Shown here: piece by piece, positions 8,325-15,558 of the stretch | How the letters are laid out: the number at the start of each line of letters is the position of its first letter | Numbering within the stretch: position 1 is the stretch's first letter | Assembly: GCF_900128445.1 (NCBI RefSeq) | Contig: NZ_LT671417.1 | Coordinates: 1,536,769 to 1,600,768 of the forward strand | Direction of reading: 5' to 3' | Length of the DNA: 64,000 bases | DNA from: Thermophilibacter provencensis | GTDB taxonomy: Bacteria > Actinomycetota > Coriobacteriia > Coriobacteriales > Atopobiaceae | Made by a program: the position numbers and the translations under genes | The notes under the pieces: model-generated | Database searches by the model: none | What the model saw: the letters and a program-made list of their open reading frames with translations, nothing else | What the model was told of the DNA's origin: nothing

Positions 8325-8439
8325 GAGCATGAAGGCGGCATGGAGGCGGCCGCCATGACCGCCGCCCGCCGAAAGCCCTCGTCCGGGAGAGCGCCTTCGT
8401 GGGAGAATTGCGGCCCTTTACACCGGAGAGGGGGCAGGC

Positions 8440-9543
8440 ATGAGCAGGAAGGTCGACGAGCGAATCGGGGCCGAGCTGGCACGAGCCGAGGCGGAGGGCT
8501 CATGCCTTGTTCCGGCGACGCGGGCGGACCGCACCGCGCTCATGCGGCGCGTCAGGCGGCGCCGGACCGCGGACGAGGACCGCATCATATCCCCGGCCCC
8601 CGGGATCTACGCGCGCTGGGCCCACTGGCGCTCGCTCAAGCCCCCGCAGCGCGCCCTCGGCATCATCCGCGGGCTCGCGGCGCTTCACCCCGACTGGGTT
8701 TTCTGCGGTCCCTCCGCCGCGCTCGTCCGGGGCATCTCCGTCTCCTGGGCATCGCTTCGAAGGACGCATGTGGTCTGCGGCTCGCGCGACGGCAAGAGGC
8801 TCGCCGCGCGCATCGTCCGACACCAGATCGACCCGGGCGACGTCGAGGTGGTGTCCGGCGTTCGCGTGACCTCGCTCGCGCGCACCGCGTTCGACTGCAT
8901 GCGCGACGCGAGCTTCCCTGATGCCCTCGCCGTCGCGGACTCCGTGCTCCGGCTGAGCGGGATGTCGCGCGGCGCGCTCCGACGGCTGCTGCGCCGCTCC
9001 TTCTCGGGTCACCGCGGCATAGCGCGCACGCTTGCCACCTGCGACTGGGCCGACACCCGCGCGGAGAACGGCGGGGAGTCCGTGGCCCGGGCCATCATGA
9101 TCGAGCGCGGGGTGGCGCTCCCGACCATCCAGGTCCGCCTTGCCGACCCGCTTGAGGAGGACGGCTGGTTCAGGATTGACTTCACATGGCTCGGTGAGGA
9201 CGGGAGGCCCGTCGCGGGGGAGCTCGACGGCCTGGTCAAGTACGTCGACCCCGCGTTTATGGGCGGCCTCGACCTCATGGCGGTCATCTCCGGCGAGCGC
9301 CGTCGCGAGGCTCGCATCACGGCCTACGATATGCGCGTGGCGCGCTTCTCGCTCGGTGAGGTGGAGAACGAGGCGAGCTTCTGGCGCTGGGTGCGCCTCT
9401 ACGGCATCCCCTTCGGGCCCCCGCCCGAGCGACGTCACGGCGTCCCCGTGCGCGCGCTGGCGGGAGGGTGGAGTCCCTCATGCGGGGCCGGGGAGATGAG
9501 CCTCGGCGGATGGCGGCTCGAGTACCAGGTGGTCGCCGCCTGA
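8440..9543 (+). CDS. Orphan AbiEi-like protein with a DUF559-like nuclease-type C-terminus
   Basis: A 367-residue basic protein. Residues 1-190 resemble the AbiEi/type IV antitoxin-like proteins common in Coriobacteriia: a region around SPAPGIYARWAHW, CGPSAALVRG, and a segment HQIDPGDVEVVSGVRVTSLA followed by ARTAFDC. The C-terminal third has IDFTWLGEDGRPVAGELDGLVKYVD, which fits the D...E-x-DG...K layout of DUF559/VSR-fold nucleases. No AbiEii nucleotidyltransferase toxin is adjacent, so a toxin-antitoxin role is not supported. The gene is bracketed on both sides by palindromic repeat clusters. ATG at 8440 follows GAGAGGGGGCAGGC. Family assignment is by motif and general likeness only. Confidence 0.6.
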   Translation: MSRKVDERIGAELARAEAEGSCLVPATRADRTALMRRVRRRRTADEDRIISPAPGIYARWAHWRSLKPPQRALGIIRGLAALHPDWVFCGPSAALVRGISVSWASLRRTHVVCGSRDGKRLAARIVRHQIDPGDVEVVSGVRVTSLARTAFDCMRDASFPDALAVADSVLRLSGMSRGALRRLLRRSFSGHRGIARTLATCDWADTRAENGGESVARAIMIERGVALPTIQVRLADPLEEDGWFRIDFTWLGEDGRPVAGELDGLVKYVDPAFMGGLDLMAVISGERRREARITAYDMRVARFSLGEVENEASFWRWVRLYGIPFGPPPERRHGVPVRALAGGWSPSCGAGEMSLGGWRLEYQVVAA

Positions 9544-9561
9544 CGTCCGCCCGCGCCGGCC

Positions 9562-9811
9562 GAGCATGCCTCCGCGCACGTCTCTGGCCCCTCGCGGCCC
9601 GAAACCGTGCGCCCGGGCATGCTCGGCCGATGTGGGCGCCGGGGCATGCTCGGTCGACGCGGGACGGCGCGGGCGAGAAGGGCGCGCCCTCGCGACCATG
9701 CCCCCGCGCACGGACCGCCCCAGCATGCCCCCGCGCACGGACCGCCCCAGCATGCCCCCGCGCACGGTTTCGGGCCGCTCAGAGAGCGATTCCGTGCGCC
9801 GCGGCATGCTC
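9562..9811. repeat. Cluster 2 of the GCATGC palindromic repeat, with three tandem arms
   Basis: Full units are 9562-9581 with 9605-9624 (23-base loop) and 9748-9767 with 9792-9811 (24-base loop). A lone right arm is at 9632-9651. Three left arms run in tandem with a 27-base period at 9694-9713, 9721-9740 and 9748-9767, separated by identical 7-base spacers ACCGCCC. A GGCGAGAAG motif is at 9672-9680. The cluster lies between the ends of two convergent genes and its right end is read as the final codons of the minus-strand gene. Confidence 0.9.
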
Positions 9812-10726
9812 GGGACACTCGGGGGAGGCCGCCCTCTCGCCGCCCCCGGCGTAGCGGGCCGGCACGTGTGCCCCGGCGTTGTCCGAGCGGGGGTCGAGCT
9901 CCGTCATGCGGCCGCGCAGCCGGACGGGGACGAACTTCGTCCGCAGGTCGTAGCCGCGCTCCTCCACCTCGCGCCCCGGGAGCGAGACGTGGTCGTAGAA
10001 GCGCTTCCAGAGGGCGCGGACGTAGCGCTCGTCGTCTGCGAGGTCGTCCTCGCCGAGCGCGGCCAGCCTCTGCGCCAGGCCCTCGTCGAGGCGCACCACG
10101 GCGCAGCGGGCGGCGCGCGCCTCGTGGAAGGCGGCCACGCGGTGGGCGGGGTCCACGAGACAGAAGCGCTCCGTCCCCATTCGCCGGGCGAAGTGGGGAG
10201 CCGCGAGGGGCACGACGTCCGCCGCGGGCTCGATCGCGGCGACCCACGACCCGTCCGCCCTTCTCGAGAAGCGCGCGAACTGCCGCGCGTGCTCGACCTC
10301 GGAGAGCACACGCCGCGCGAGGTCGTCCACGGCGAGGACCCGCTTGTCCGTGGCGCGGGCGTGCAGCTCGTGCGGTCGGGAGAAGCCGAGCCTCAGGTAG
10401 CGGTGGACCGCCTCGGGCGCGGAGGGGTCGTCGGAGGCGCAGGCGAGAAGGGCGCGCCGCGCGCACTCGCGGCCCGTCTTGCGCCGGAAGCCCTTGAGCA
10501 CCCGCTCGGAGAGCCTGACCACGCCCCCGTCCGCGGCGTCGAGCGGGCCGAGCGCCACCTGCCCCAGGCGCGGCTGCACGGCGTCCGCCCGGCAGAGCTC
10601 GAGCGACCCCTCGCCCACGTGGGCGAGGTAGCCGACCCCCACCGAGGCCACGACGCCCTCGGCCCCCGGCGCGCAGGCGAGAAGGACGCCGTAGCGCCGC
10701 GCGGCCTCGGCGACTGCCCCCACCAT
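9779..10726 (-). CDS. TIGR03915-family putative DNA repair protein
   Basis: A 315-residue protein resembling the SAM-partner family TIGR03915 (DUF4130), which almost always accompanies the radical-SAM protein encoded next to it. Segments that fit are RLSERVLKGFRRKTGRECARR, YLRLGF, VLAVDDLARRVLSEVEHARQF, ADGSWVAAIEPAADVVPLAAPHFARR and LWKRFYDHV. The pair is annotated in many genomes as putative DNA modification or repair, without proven chemistry. The ATG at 10726 is chosen because GAGG precedes it and it lies ten bases past the radical-SAM stop. The last 30 or so residues run into the palindromic repeat at 9792-9811, so the C-terminus is an unusual extension. Two pieces of this gene (10243-10361 and 10414-10458) are copied inside its neighbour. 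Confidence 0.8.
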   Translation of the reverse strand: MVGAVAEAARRYGVLLACAPGAEGVVASVGVGYLAHVGEGSLELCRADAVQPRLGQVALGPLDAADGGVVRLSERVLKGFRRKTGRECARRALLACASDDPSAPEAVHRYLRLGFSRPHELHARATDKRVLAVDDLARRVLSEVEHARQFARFSRRADGSWVAAIEPAADVVPLAAPHFARRMGTERFCLVDPAHRVAAFHEARAARCAVVRLDEGLAQRLAALGEDDLADDERYVRALWKRFYDHVSLPGREVEERGYDLRTKFVPVRLRGRMTELDPRSDNAGAHVPARYAGGGERAASPECPEHAAAHGIAL

Positions 10727-10736
10727 GCGCTCGACC

Positions 10737-12164
10737 TCAGAAGAGGCGCATCTGGGCGCCCTCGAGCTCGGCGCGTCTCCTGTTGTAGGCGCTCCCTCGC
10801 GCATCGTTCACCAGCCTCTCGCGTATGAGCCCCTCGTCGAGCGGGCTTCCCTCGTCCCGAACGCCGCCGCACGTGAGGAAGTGCCGCGCCCTCCTGAGCG
10901 TCACGCGCAGCGCGCGCAGGTCGTCGAAGGTCACGGGCCCGCGTGCCCGGGCGGCCACGATGCGCCGGGCGCCCACGGGCCCCACGCCCGGCACGCGCAG
11001 CAGCAGCTCGAGCGGCGCGTCCATCACCTCGACGGGAAAGCGGTCGATGTGCCTCAGGGCCCACGCGAGCTTGGGGTCCACCTCGAGGTCGAGCCAGGGC
11101 TCCTCCTCCGTGACGAGCTCCCCCGGCTCGAAGGCGTAGTAGCGCATGAGCCAGTCGGCCTGGTAGAGACGGTGCTCGCGGCGCAGGGGCACGGGCGTGC
11201 CGGGATCGGGGAGCCGCGCGTCGTCCATGAGCGGAATGTAGGCCGAGAAGAACACGCGCCTCAGGTCGAAGCGGTCGTAGAGCGCCTTGGAGAGGGAGAG
11301 GACGTGCCGGTCATCCTCGGGCGTGGCGCCTACGATGAGCTGGGTGGACTGGCCGGCCGGGGCAAAGGCGCGCCCGCGCCACGGACAAGCGGGTCCTCGC
11401 CGTGGACGACCTCGCGCGGCGTGTGCTCTCCGAGGTCGAGCACGCGCGGCAGTTCGCGCGCTTCTCGAGAAGGGCGGACGGGTCGTGGGGCGCGCCCTTC
11501 TCGCCTGCGCCTCCGACGACCCCTCCGCGCCCGCCGCGTTGCCGCCTGCGAGCAGGAGCCGCTCCTCGTCCTCGCGCCTCGAGCGGATCTGCGCCATGGG
11601 GCGCAGCACGGCGTCGCGGCTCTTCTCGGGGCAGAGCGCCTCGAGGGAGGTCGCGCTCGGGAGCTCTATGTTCACCGAGAGGCGGTCCGCCAGCCGCCCG
11701 AGCGCGTCGACGAGCTCGGGGGACGTCCCGGGGATGACCTTGGCGTGCACGTAGCCGTTGAAGCGCAGGTCCTCGCGCAGGATGCGCAGGCAGGCGACCA
11801 TGCGCTCGGTCGTGGCGTCCGCCGTTCCCAGGACGCCGGAGGAGAGGAAGAGGCCCTCCACGTAGTTCCTCTTGTAGAAGTCCACCGTGAGCTCGGCAAG
11901 CTCGCGCGGGGCGAACGTCGCCCGCGCGCAGGAGGCGGAGCTGCGGTTGACGCAGTAGGCGCAGTCATGGGCGCAGGCGTTGGAGAGCAGCACCTTGAGC
12001 AGGGTCACGCAGCGCCCGTCCGGCGTGAAGGCGTGGCAGCAGCCCGCCGGCTGCGTGGCGCCGAGCCTGTCCTGGCGCGGCGCGCGCATGGCGCCCGAGG
12101 AGGTGCACGCCGCGTCGTAGCGCGCGGCCTCGGCGAGTATGCCAAGCTTATCGAGTGCGTCCAT
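10737..12164 (-). CDS. Radical SAM protein, putative DNA modification/repair (TIGR03916 type), with internal insert
   Basis: A 475-residue radical-SAM enzyme. The cluster-binding motif CAHDCAYC (C64, C68, C71) sits after KVLLSN; the family segments FAPAGQSTQLIVGATPE, VFFSAYIPL and a C-terminal helix-hairpin-helix LLLRVPGVGPVGARRIV, which suggests DNA binding, are present. It forms an operon with the TIGR03915 gene downstream. Residues about 211-265 (bases 11371-11533) are an Arg/Pro/Ala-rich insert of low complexity that is a rearranged inverse copy of the partner gene; the frame stays open through it. The protein is therefore longer than relatives of about 420 residues. The ATG at 12164 follows GAAGGAGGGCGA. 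Confidence 0.85.
   Translation of the reverse strand: MDALDKLGILAEAARYDAACTSSGAMRAPRQDRLGATQPAGCCHAFTPDGRCVTLLKVLLSNACAHDCAYCVNRSSASCARATFAPRELAELTVDFYKRNYVEGLFLSSGVLGTADATTERMVACLRILREDLRFNGYVHAKVIPGTSPELVDALGRLADRLSVNIELPSATSLEALCPEKSRDAVLRPMAQIRSRREDEERLLLAGGNAAGAEGSSEAQARRARPTTRPPFSRSARTAARARPRRAHAARGRPRRGPACPWRGRAFAPAGQSTQLIVGATPEDDRHVLSLSKALYDRFDLRRVFFSAYIPLMDDARLPDPGTPVPLRREHRLYQADWLMRYYAFEPGELVTEEEPWLDLEVDPKLAWALRHIDRFPVEVMDAPLELLLRVPGVGPVGARRIVAARARGPVTFDDLRALRVTLRRARHFLTCGGVRDEGSPLDEGLIRERLVNDARGSAYNRRRAELEGAQMRLF
11371..11533. repeat. Inverted, rearranged duplication inserted in the radical-SAM gene
   Basis: Bases 11371-11489 are the exact reverse complement of 10243-10361 (119 bases), and 11489-11533 the exact reverse complement of 10414-10458 (45 bases). 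In a simple inverted copy the two pieces would be in the opposite order, so at least two template switches or joins are needed. The intervening donor bases 10362-10413 are missing. The join shares one G. Donor and copy both carry CTTCTCG-type motifs near the join. Confidence 0.93.
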
Positions 12165-12280
12165 TCGCCCTCCTTCTCCCGAACATCTGTTTGAGAGTAG
12201 GGTAGCACAGGGTCCGGACACATGTTCTCATTCTGGGAGGCCGGATGAGCCGGCGGCGTCAGGCCAATTTGGCGCACGGT

Positions 12281-12647
12281 ACGCGAGGTGGGCCTGTAAG
12301 CCGGGTTCTGTCGTGGGCGGCCATTTATCTACTGCGGACGTCGCCGTCCGCCTCTAGCGCGCAACCCGAGCGCAGTGCGGGCCACACCATGGCGCTCCTA
12401 TTTGCGTTTGCTCCGGATGGGGCTTGCCAAGCCGTCGCGTTGCCGCGGCGCTGGTGGTCTCTTACACCACCGTTTCAGCTTTTCCCTTTGCGCGGCCCGA
12501 GGGCCGGCCAGTTGGAGTCTTCTTTTCTGCGGCGCTTTCCGTCGGGTTACCCCGCCCGGCCGTTAGCCGGCATCCTGCCCTATGGAGCCCGGACTTTCCT
12601 CATGACGCCCTCACGGGCGCCCCGCGGTCGCCTGGCCCACCTCGCGT
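12281..12647 (-). ncRNA. rnpB: RNase P RNA, bacterial class A
   Basis: On the minus strand the conserved 5' core GAGGAAAGTCCGGGCTCC is followed by GGGCAGGATGCCGGCTAACGG and by an extended domain, and the 3' end carries ACAGAACCCGGCTTACAGG. The two ends pair as helix P1: ACGCGAGGTGGGCC at the 5' end with GGCCCACCTCGCGT at the 3' end, fixing the ends at 12647 and 12281 (367 bases). RNase P RNA is the catalytic part that cuts 5' leaders from pre-tRNAs. Long open frames run across it but are not genes. Confidence 0.96.
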
Positions 12648-12653
12648 TCGATG

Positions 12654-12662
12654 ATTCTAGCA
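12654..12662 (-). promoter_or_regulatory. Extended -10 promoter of rnpB
   Basis: On the minus strand TGCTAGAAT ends six bases before the predicted rnpB 5' end, the right distance for a -10 element with an extended TGn. The same nonamer occurs upstream of cca (17152-17160). No good -35 is seen. Confidence 0.6.
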
Positions 12663-12770
12663 TGATTCGAACGGTTTTCTGTGGACATGAGGTGGACTAC
12701 AATACATTGGGCCAGAATGCGAGCGCGCGGCGCCGACCGGCGGCGCGCCTTCGACGAAAGGTTTCTGCAC

Positions 12771-13310
12771 GTGGGTCTGCTCGAAGTCATCGGCGCCGGT
12801 CGCGCCGCAAAGCCCGCCCCGGTCGCGGCGGCGGACGATCCCGGGGTGGTGAGCGCGCCCGTCTCGGGCTGCGTCGTCTCGCTCGACCGGGTGGGGGACC
12901 CGGTCTTCGCGCAGGGCATGCTCGGCGCCGGGGTCGGCATCAGGCCGCGCGAGGCGGCCGATGGCCCCGCCGTGGCGTTCTCGCCGGTCTCGGGCACGGT
13001 CATGGCCGACGTCAAGACGCGTCACGCCCTGCTCATCAGGACGGACGCCGGCGCCGAGGTGCTCCTGCACGTGGGGGTGGACTCCGTGCGCCTGCACGGG
13101 AAGGGCTTCCGCCTCTTCGTGGGCAAGGGCGACCAGGTGCGCGCGGGCGACCCGCTGATCTCCTTCGACCGCGGACTGCTGGAGAGAAGCGGCCTCGACG
13201 ACACCGTGATCGTCACCGTCACCAACTCCGAGTCCTTCTCGCGGGTCGAGTCCGCCGCAGACGACACGCTCGTATCCGCCGGCAGCGCGGTGCTGCGCAC
13301 GGACCGATGA
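12771..13310 (+). CDS. PTS glucose-family EIIA domain protein
   Basis: A 179-residue free IIA protein of the glucose/sucrose family (Crr-like). Core segments are VVSAPVSGCVVSLDRVGDPVFAQGM, AFSPVSGTVMADVKTRHALLI and the phosphorylation site region LLHVGVDSVRLHGKGF with the active histidine. EIIA takes phosphate from HPr and passes it to an EIIB; free copies can serve several permeases and regulate other proteins. The GTG at 12771 is preferred because GAAAGG lies eleven bases upstream; an ATG at 12720 would add 17 basic residues. A TACAAT at 12698-12703 could be its -10. The stop overlaps the next start (ATGA). Confidence 0.85.
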   Translation: MGLLEVIGAGRAAKPAPVAAADDPGVVSAPVSGCVVSLDRVGDPVFAQGMLGAGVGIRPREAADGPAVAFSPVSGTVMADVKTRHALLIRTDAGAEVLLHVGVDSVRLHGKGFRLFVGKGDQVRAGDPLISFDRGLLERSGLDDTVIVTVTNSESFSRVESAADDTLVSAGSAVLRTDR

Positions 13311-13966
13311 CGCTCGGGAGGGACGCGACGCCCGGGGGCTATCGCACGCTGCGCGGCGGCGCCGAGGCCAAAGGCGAGGTCGAGGACCGGCGCAGCCGCT
13401 TCATCGCCCAGCTCGCCCACGTGGGGGGAGAGGGGGACGCCGAGGCCTTCATCGCCGAGGTTCGCTCCCGCCACCATGACGCCCGGCACAACGTCCCCGC
13501 ATGGATTCTCGCCGACGGGCGCGAGCGCTGCTCTGACGACGGCGAGCCCAGCCGCACCTCCGGCATGCCCACCCTCGAGGTGCTGCGCGGCGCCGGCCTC
13601 GCAGACGTCTGCTGCGTCGTCACGCGCTACTTCGGCGGCACGCTCCTCGGGCCCGGCGGGCTCGTGCGCGCCTACACGGCCGCCGCGCAGGCCGCCGTCG
13701 CCGCCGCCGAGAGGGATGGCGCCATCGTGGAGATGACGCTCGTGACCCCGGTGACGGCACAGCTTCCCTACGCCCTCTACGACCGCGTGACACGGCTCGT
13801 CTCCGACTGCGGCGGCAAGGTCGCGGACCAGCTCTTTGCCGAGGACGTGCGGCTCTCCTGCGTCTTTCGCGCCGGGGACGAGGAGCGCTTCCTCGCCGCG
13901 GCCCGCGAGCTCGCCAGCGGCGAGGACCTGGCGCGCGCGGGCGAGCCGCGCTTCGCCGAGTTCTAG
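13307..13966 (+). CDS. YigZ/IMPACT family protein (UPF0029)
   Basis: A 219-residue protein with the IMPACT N-terminal domain (EDRRSRFIAQLAHV, HNVPAWIL, CSDDGEPSRTSGMPTLEVL, VTRYFGGTLLGPGGLVRAY) and the smaller C-terminal UPF0029 domain. Bacterial members bind nucleic acids or ribosome-related partners; the function is not established. It is translationally coupled to the IIA gene by ATGA overlap at 13307-13310, an uncommon pairing. A 29-nt-arm inverted repeat starts immediately after its stop. Confidence 0.9.
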   Translation: MTLGRDATPGGYRTLRGGAEAKGEVEDRRSRFIAQLAHVGGEGDAEAFIAEVRSRHHDARHNVPAWILADGRERCSDDGEPSRTSGMPTLEVLRGAGLADVCCVVTRYFGGTLLGPGGLVRAYTAAAQAAVAAAERDGAIVEMTLVTPVTAQLPYALYDRVTRLVSDCGGKVADQLFAEDVRLSCVFRAGDEERFLAAARELASGEDLARAGEPRFAEF

Positions 13967-14076
13967 CGTGCAAAAGGGACAGGCACTTTTGCACGGTCCC
14001 TTTTGCGCGGCACCAGAGTTCGGAGAAGCGTGGCTCCCCGTGCAAAGCGTGCAAAAGTGCCTGTCCCTTTCGCACG
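13967..14076. repeat. Inverted repeat with 29-nt arms between convergent genes
   Basis: Bases 13967-13995 and 14048-14076 are inverse copies with one mismatch; each arm is itself nearly palindromic (CGTGCAAAAG ... CTTTTGCACG around GGACAGGCA). A third partial copy, GTCCCTTTTGCGCGG, lies in between at 13996-14010. It fills the gap between two convergent genes, so it may act as a two-way terminator, but its sequence looks like a dispersed repeat. Confidence 0.85.
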
Positions 14077-14104
14077 GGTGAATCCAACGCGCAGGCTCAG
14101 AGCC

Positions 14105-15547
14105 CTACAGCCGAGGAGCCATCGCCATGCCGATGGTGGTCCAGGGTTCGACCTCCTCGACGGGCGCGTTGTCCCAGAGGTCGAGGACCTCGGCCGGGAC
14201 GAACTCGCGACGCACGACGACCTCGCCGCCGTAGGTGCGCAACCACTCGGCGCTCGCCACGAGGTAGCCCTTCTTGCAGGCGTCCTCGCCCCAGCTGTTC
14301 TCGATCCGCCAGGCCACGGGGCGCCCGTCGTCGCCGAGCTCGACGCCCTGGAACGTCATGGCGTGGGTGTTGCGGGTCTCGTGCGCGTCGATCATCTCGG
14401 AGCGGCCCATGGAGAGGTCAACGCCGAAGAGCCCCTCGTAGTCCATCGTGTCGCACGCGAGCACGCCGGGGAAGTCCTCGATCCTGCGCGGGAACTGCTG
14501 CGCCACGTCGCAGGCCATCTCGCAGGGGACGCCCGCGCGCAGCGACGCCACGGCGGCGTCCTCGAGCACCTCGATGCCCACGTTGAGCATCCTGAGCGCC
14601 CGTCCCCCGGCCATGGTGTCCGAGAAGCGCCGGTGGAACGCGTGGCCGAAGGGACGGCCCTCGCCGGGCATGTGCACGAGCTGAACGTAGTCGTCGGGGT
14701 CGAAGGGCACGTAGCGCTCGGCGAACTCGCGGGGGGTGATGCCGCGGTCAACGAGGAGGCGGCGCGTCTTGCCGTCGGGCGCGGGCCCGCCCTCCTGCTC
14801 CACGAGCATGGAGGCGTGCACGCGGCACTTCTCGCCCACGGGGACCTCGACGTCGATCGTGGCGGGCGGCTCGCCGAGGCAGACGCAGAGCACGCGATGG
14901 CAGTCGGCGACCATGCCCTCCTTGGCGGCCCGCAGCTCGCCCGTGCCGGCGCCGGCGGCGGCCATGCGCCGCAGCTCCATGGCGCTCTTGCGGAAGAGGC
15001 GATCGAGCTGGGCGTTCATCTGGTCGGCGTCCTTGGTGCAGGCGCTCTCGGGCATGGCGTCCTTGGGCACGAGGCCCCACTTCTTGATGATGTTCATCGC
15101 GGCGGGGTAGTAGTTGCCGTCGCCCATCGAGTGCTCGAGCAGGTCGGAGACCTCGCGCGAGTCAGACGGGAGCGCGGCGGTCTCGATGACGTACTCGAGG
15201 CCCACGTTGAACTTCTCGAGCTTGTCGTAGAAGAAGCCGAAGGCCTGGGAGAACTCGAAGTCGTCCACGTCGAGGAGCTCCATCGTGGCCGCGCGGGCCA
15301 CGTTGAACGCGGAGAACATCCAGCAGCGGCCGGAGTGGCGCTGGTTGGTGACCTTGCCCGTGCGCAGGCGGCTCACGCGGAACGTGTCGTGGTAGGTGCG
15401 CATGCGCGAGACGTCGCGCGCGGCGGCGTGGACGTTCATCGAGGTCACGGCGTTTCTCGCCACGCGGTTCGCGCGGTCTGCCGAGAAGGACGCGGCGAGC
15501 TCGTCGGAGGTTGCGGGCGCGATGGCGCCGGCGGAGTAGTCGGTCAT
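14105..15547 (-). CDS. pepC: C1-family aminopeptidase (PepC/bleomycin hydrolase type), copy 1
   Basis: A 480-residue cytosolic papain-fold aminopeptidase that trims N-terminal residues from peptides. The catalytic set is visible: Q69 and C75 in NQRHSGRCWMFSAFN, the histidine in NTHAMTFQGV and the asparagine in RIENSWGED. Length is a little over the usual 440-450, with an insertion around residues 250-290. The ATG at 15547 follows AAGGGAGGCAGAC. It lies 11 bases downstream of a paralogue on the same strand, so the two form an operon. Confidence 0.92.
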   Translation of the reverse strand: MTDYSAGAIAPATSDELAASFSADRANRVARNAVTSMNVHAAARDVSRMRTYHDTFRVSRLRTGKVTNQRHSGRCWMFSAFNVARAATMELLDVDDFEFSQAFGFFYDKLEKFNVGLEYVIETAALPSDSREVSDLLEHSMGDGNYYPAAMNIIKKWGLVPKDAMPESACTKDADQMNAQLDRLFRKSAMELRRMAAAGAGTGELRAAKEGMVADCHRVLCVCLGEPPATIDVEVPVGEKCRVHASMLVEQEGGPAPDGKTRRLLVDRGITPREFAERYVPFDPDDYVQLVHMPGEGRPFGHAFHRRFSDTMAGGRALRMLNVGIEVLEDAAVASLRAGVPCEMACDVAQQFPRRIEDFPGVLACDTMDYEGLFGVDLSMGRSEMIDAHETRNTHAMTFQGVELGDDGRPVAWRIENSWGEDACKKGYLVASAEWLRTYGGEVVVRREFVPAEVLDLWDNAPVEEVEPWTTIGMAMAPRL

Positions 15548-15558
15548 GTCTGCCTCCC

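Noticed and set aside
8440-9543. AbiE type IV toxin-antitoxin system
   Set aside because: No AbiEii-type nucleotidyltransferase lies on either side; the neighbours are repeats and a DNA repair-like gene.
9694-9767. Three evenly spaced 20-base direct repeats, CRISPR-like at first sight
   Set aside because: There are only three units with identical 7-base spacers and no cas genes; they are tandem copies of one palindrome arm.
7991-9811. Integron-like attC array or prophage attachment sites
   Set aside because: No integrase or cassette genes are present, and the arm-loop-arm unit recurs at unrelated loci with constant geometry.
12245-12680. Long open frame reading forward across the RNase P RNA region
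   Set aside because: The sequence carries all conserved RNase P RNA elements on the minus strand, and the translation resembles no protein.
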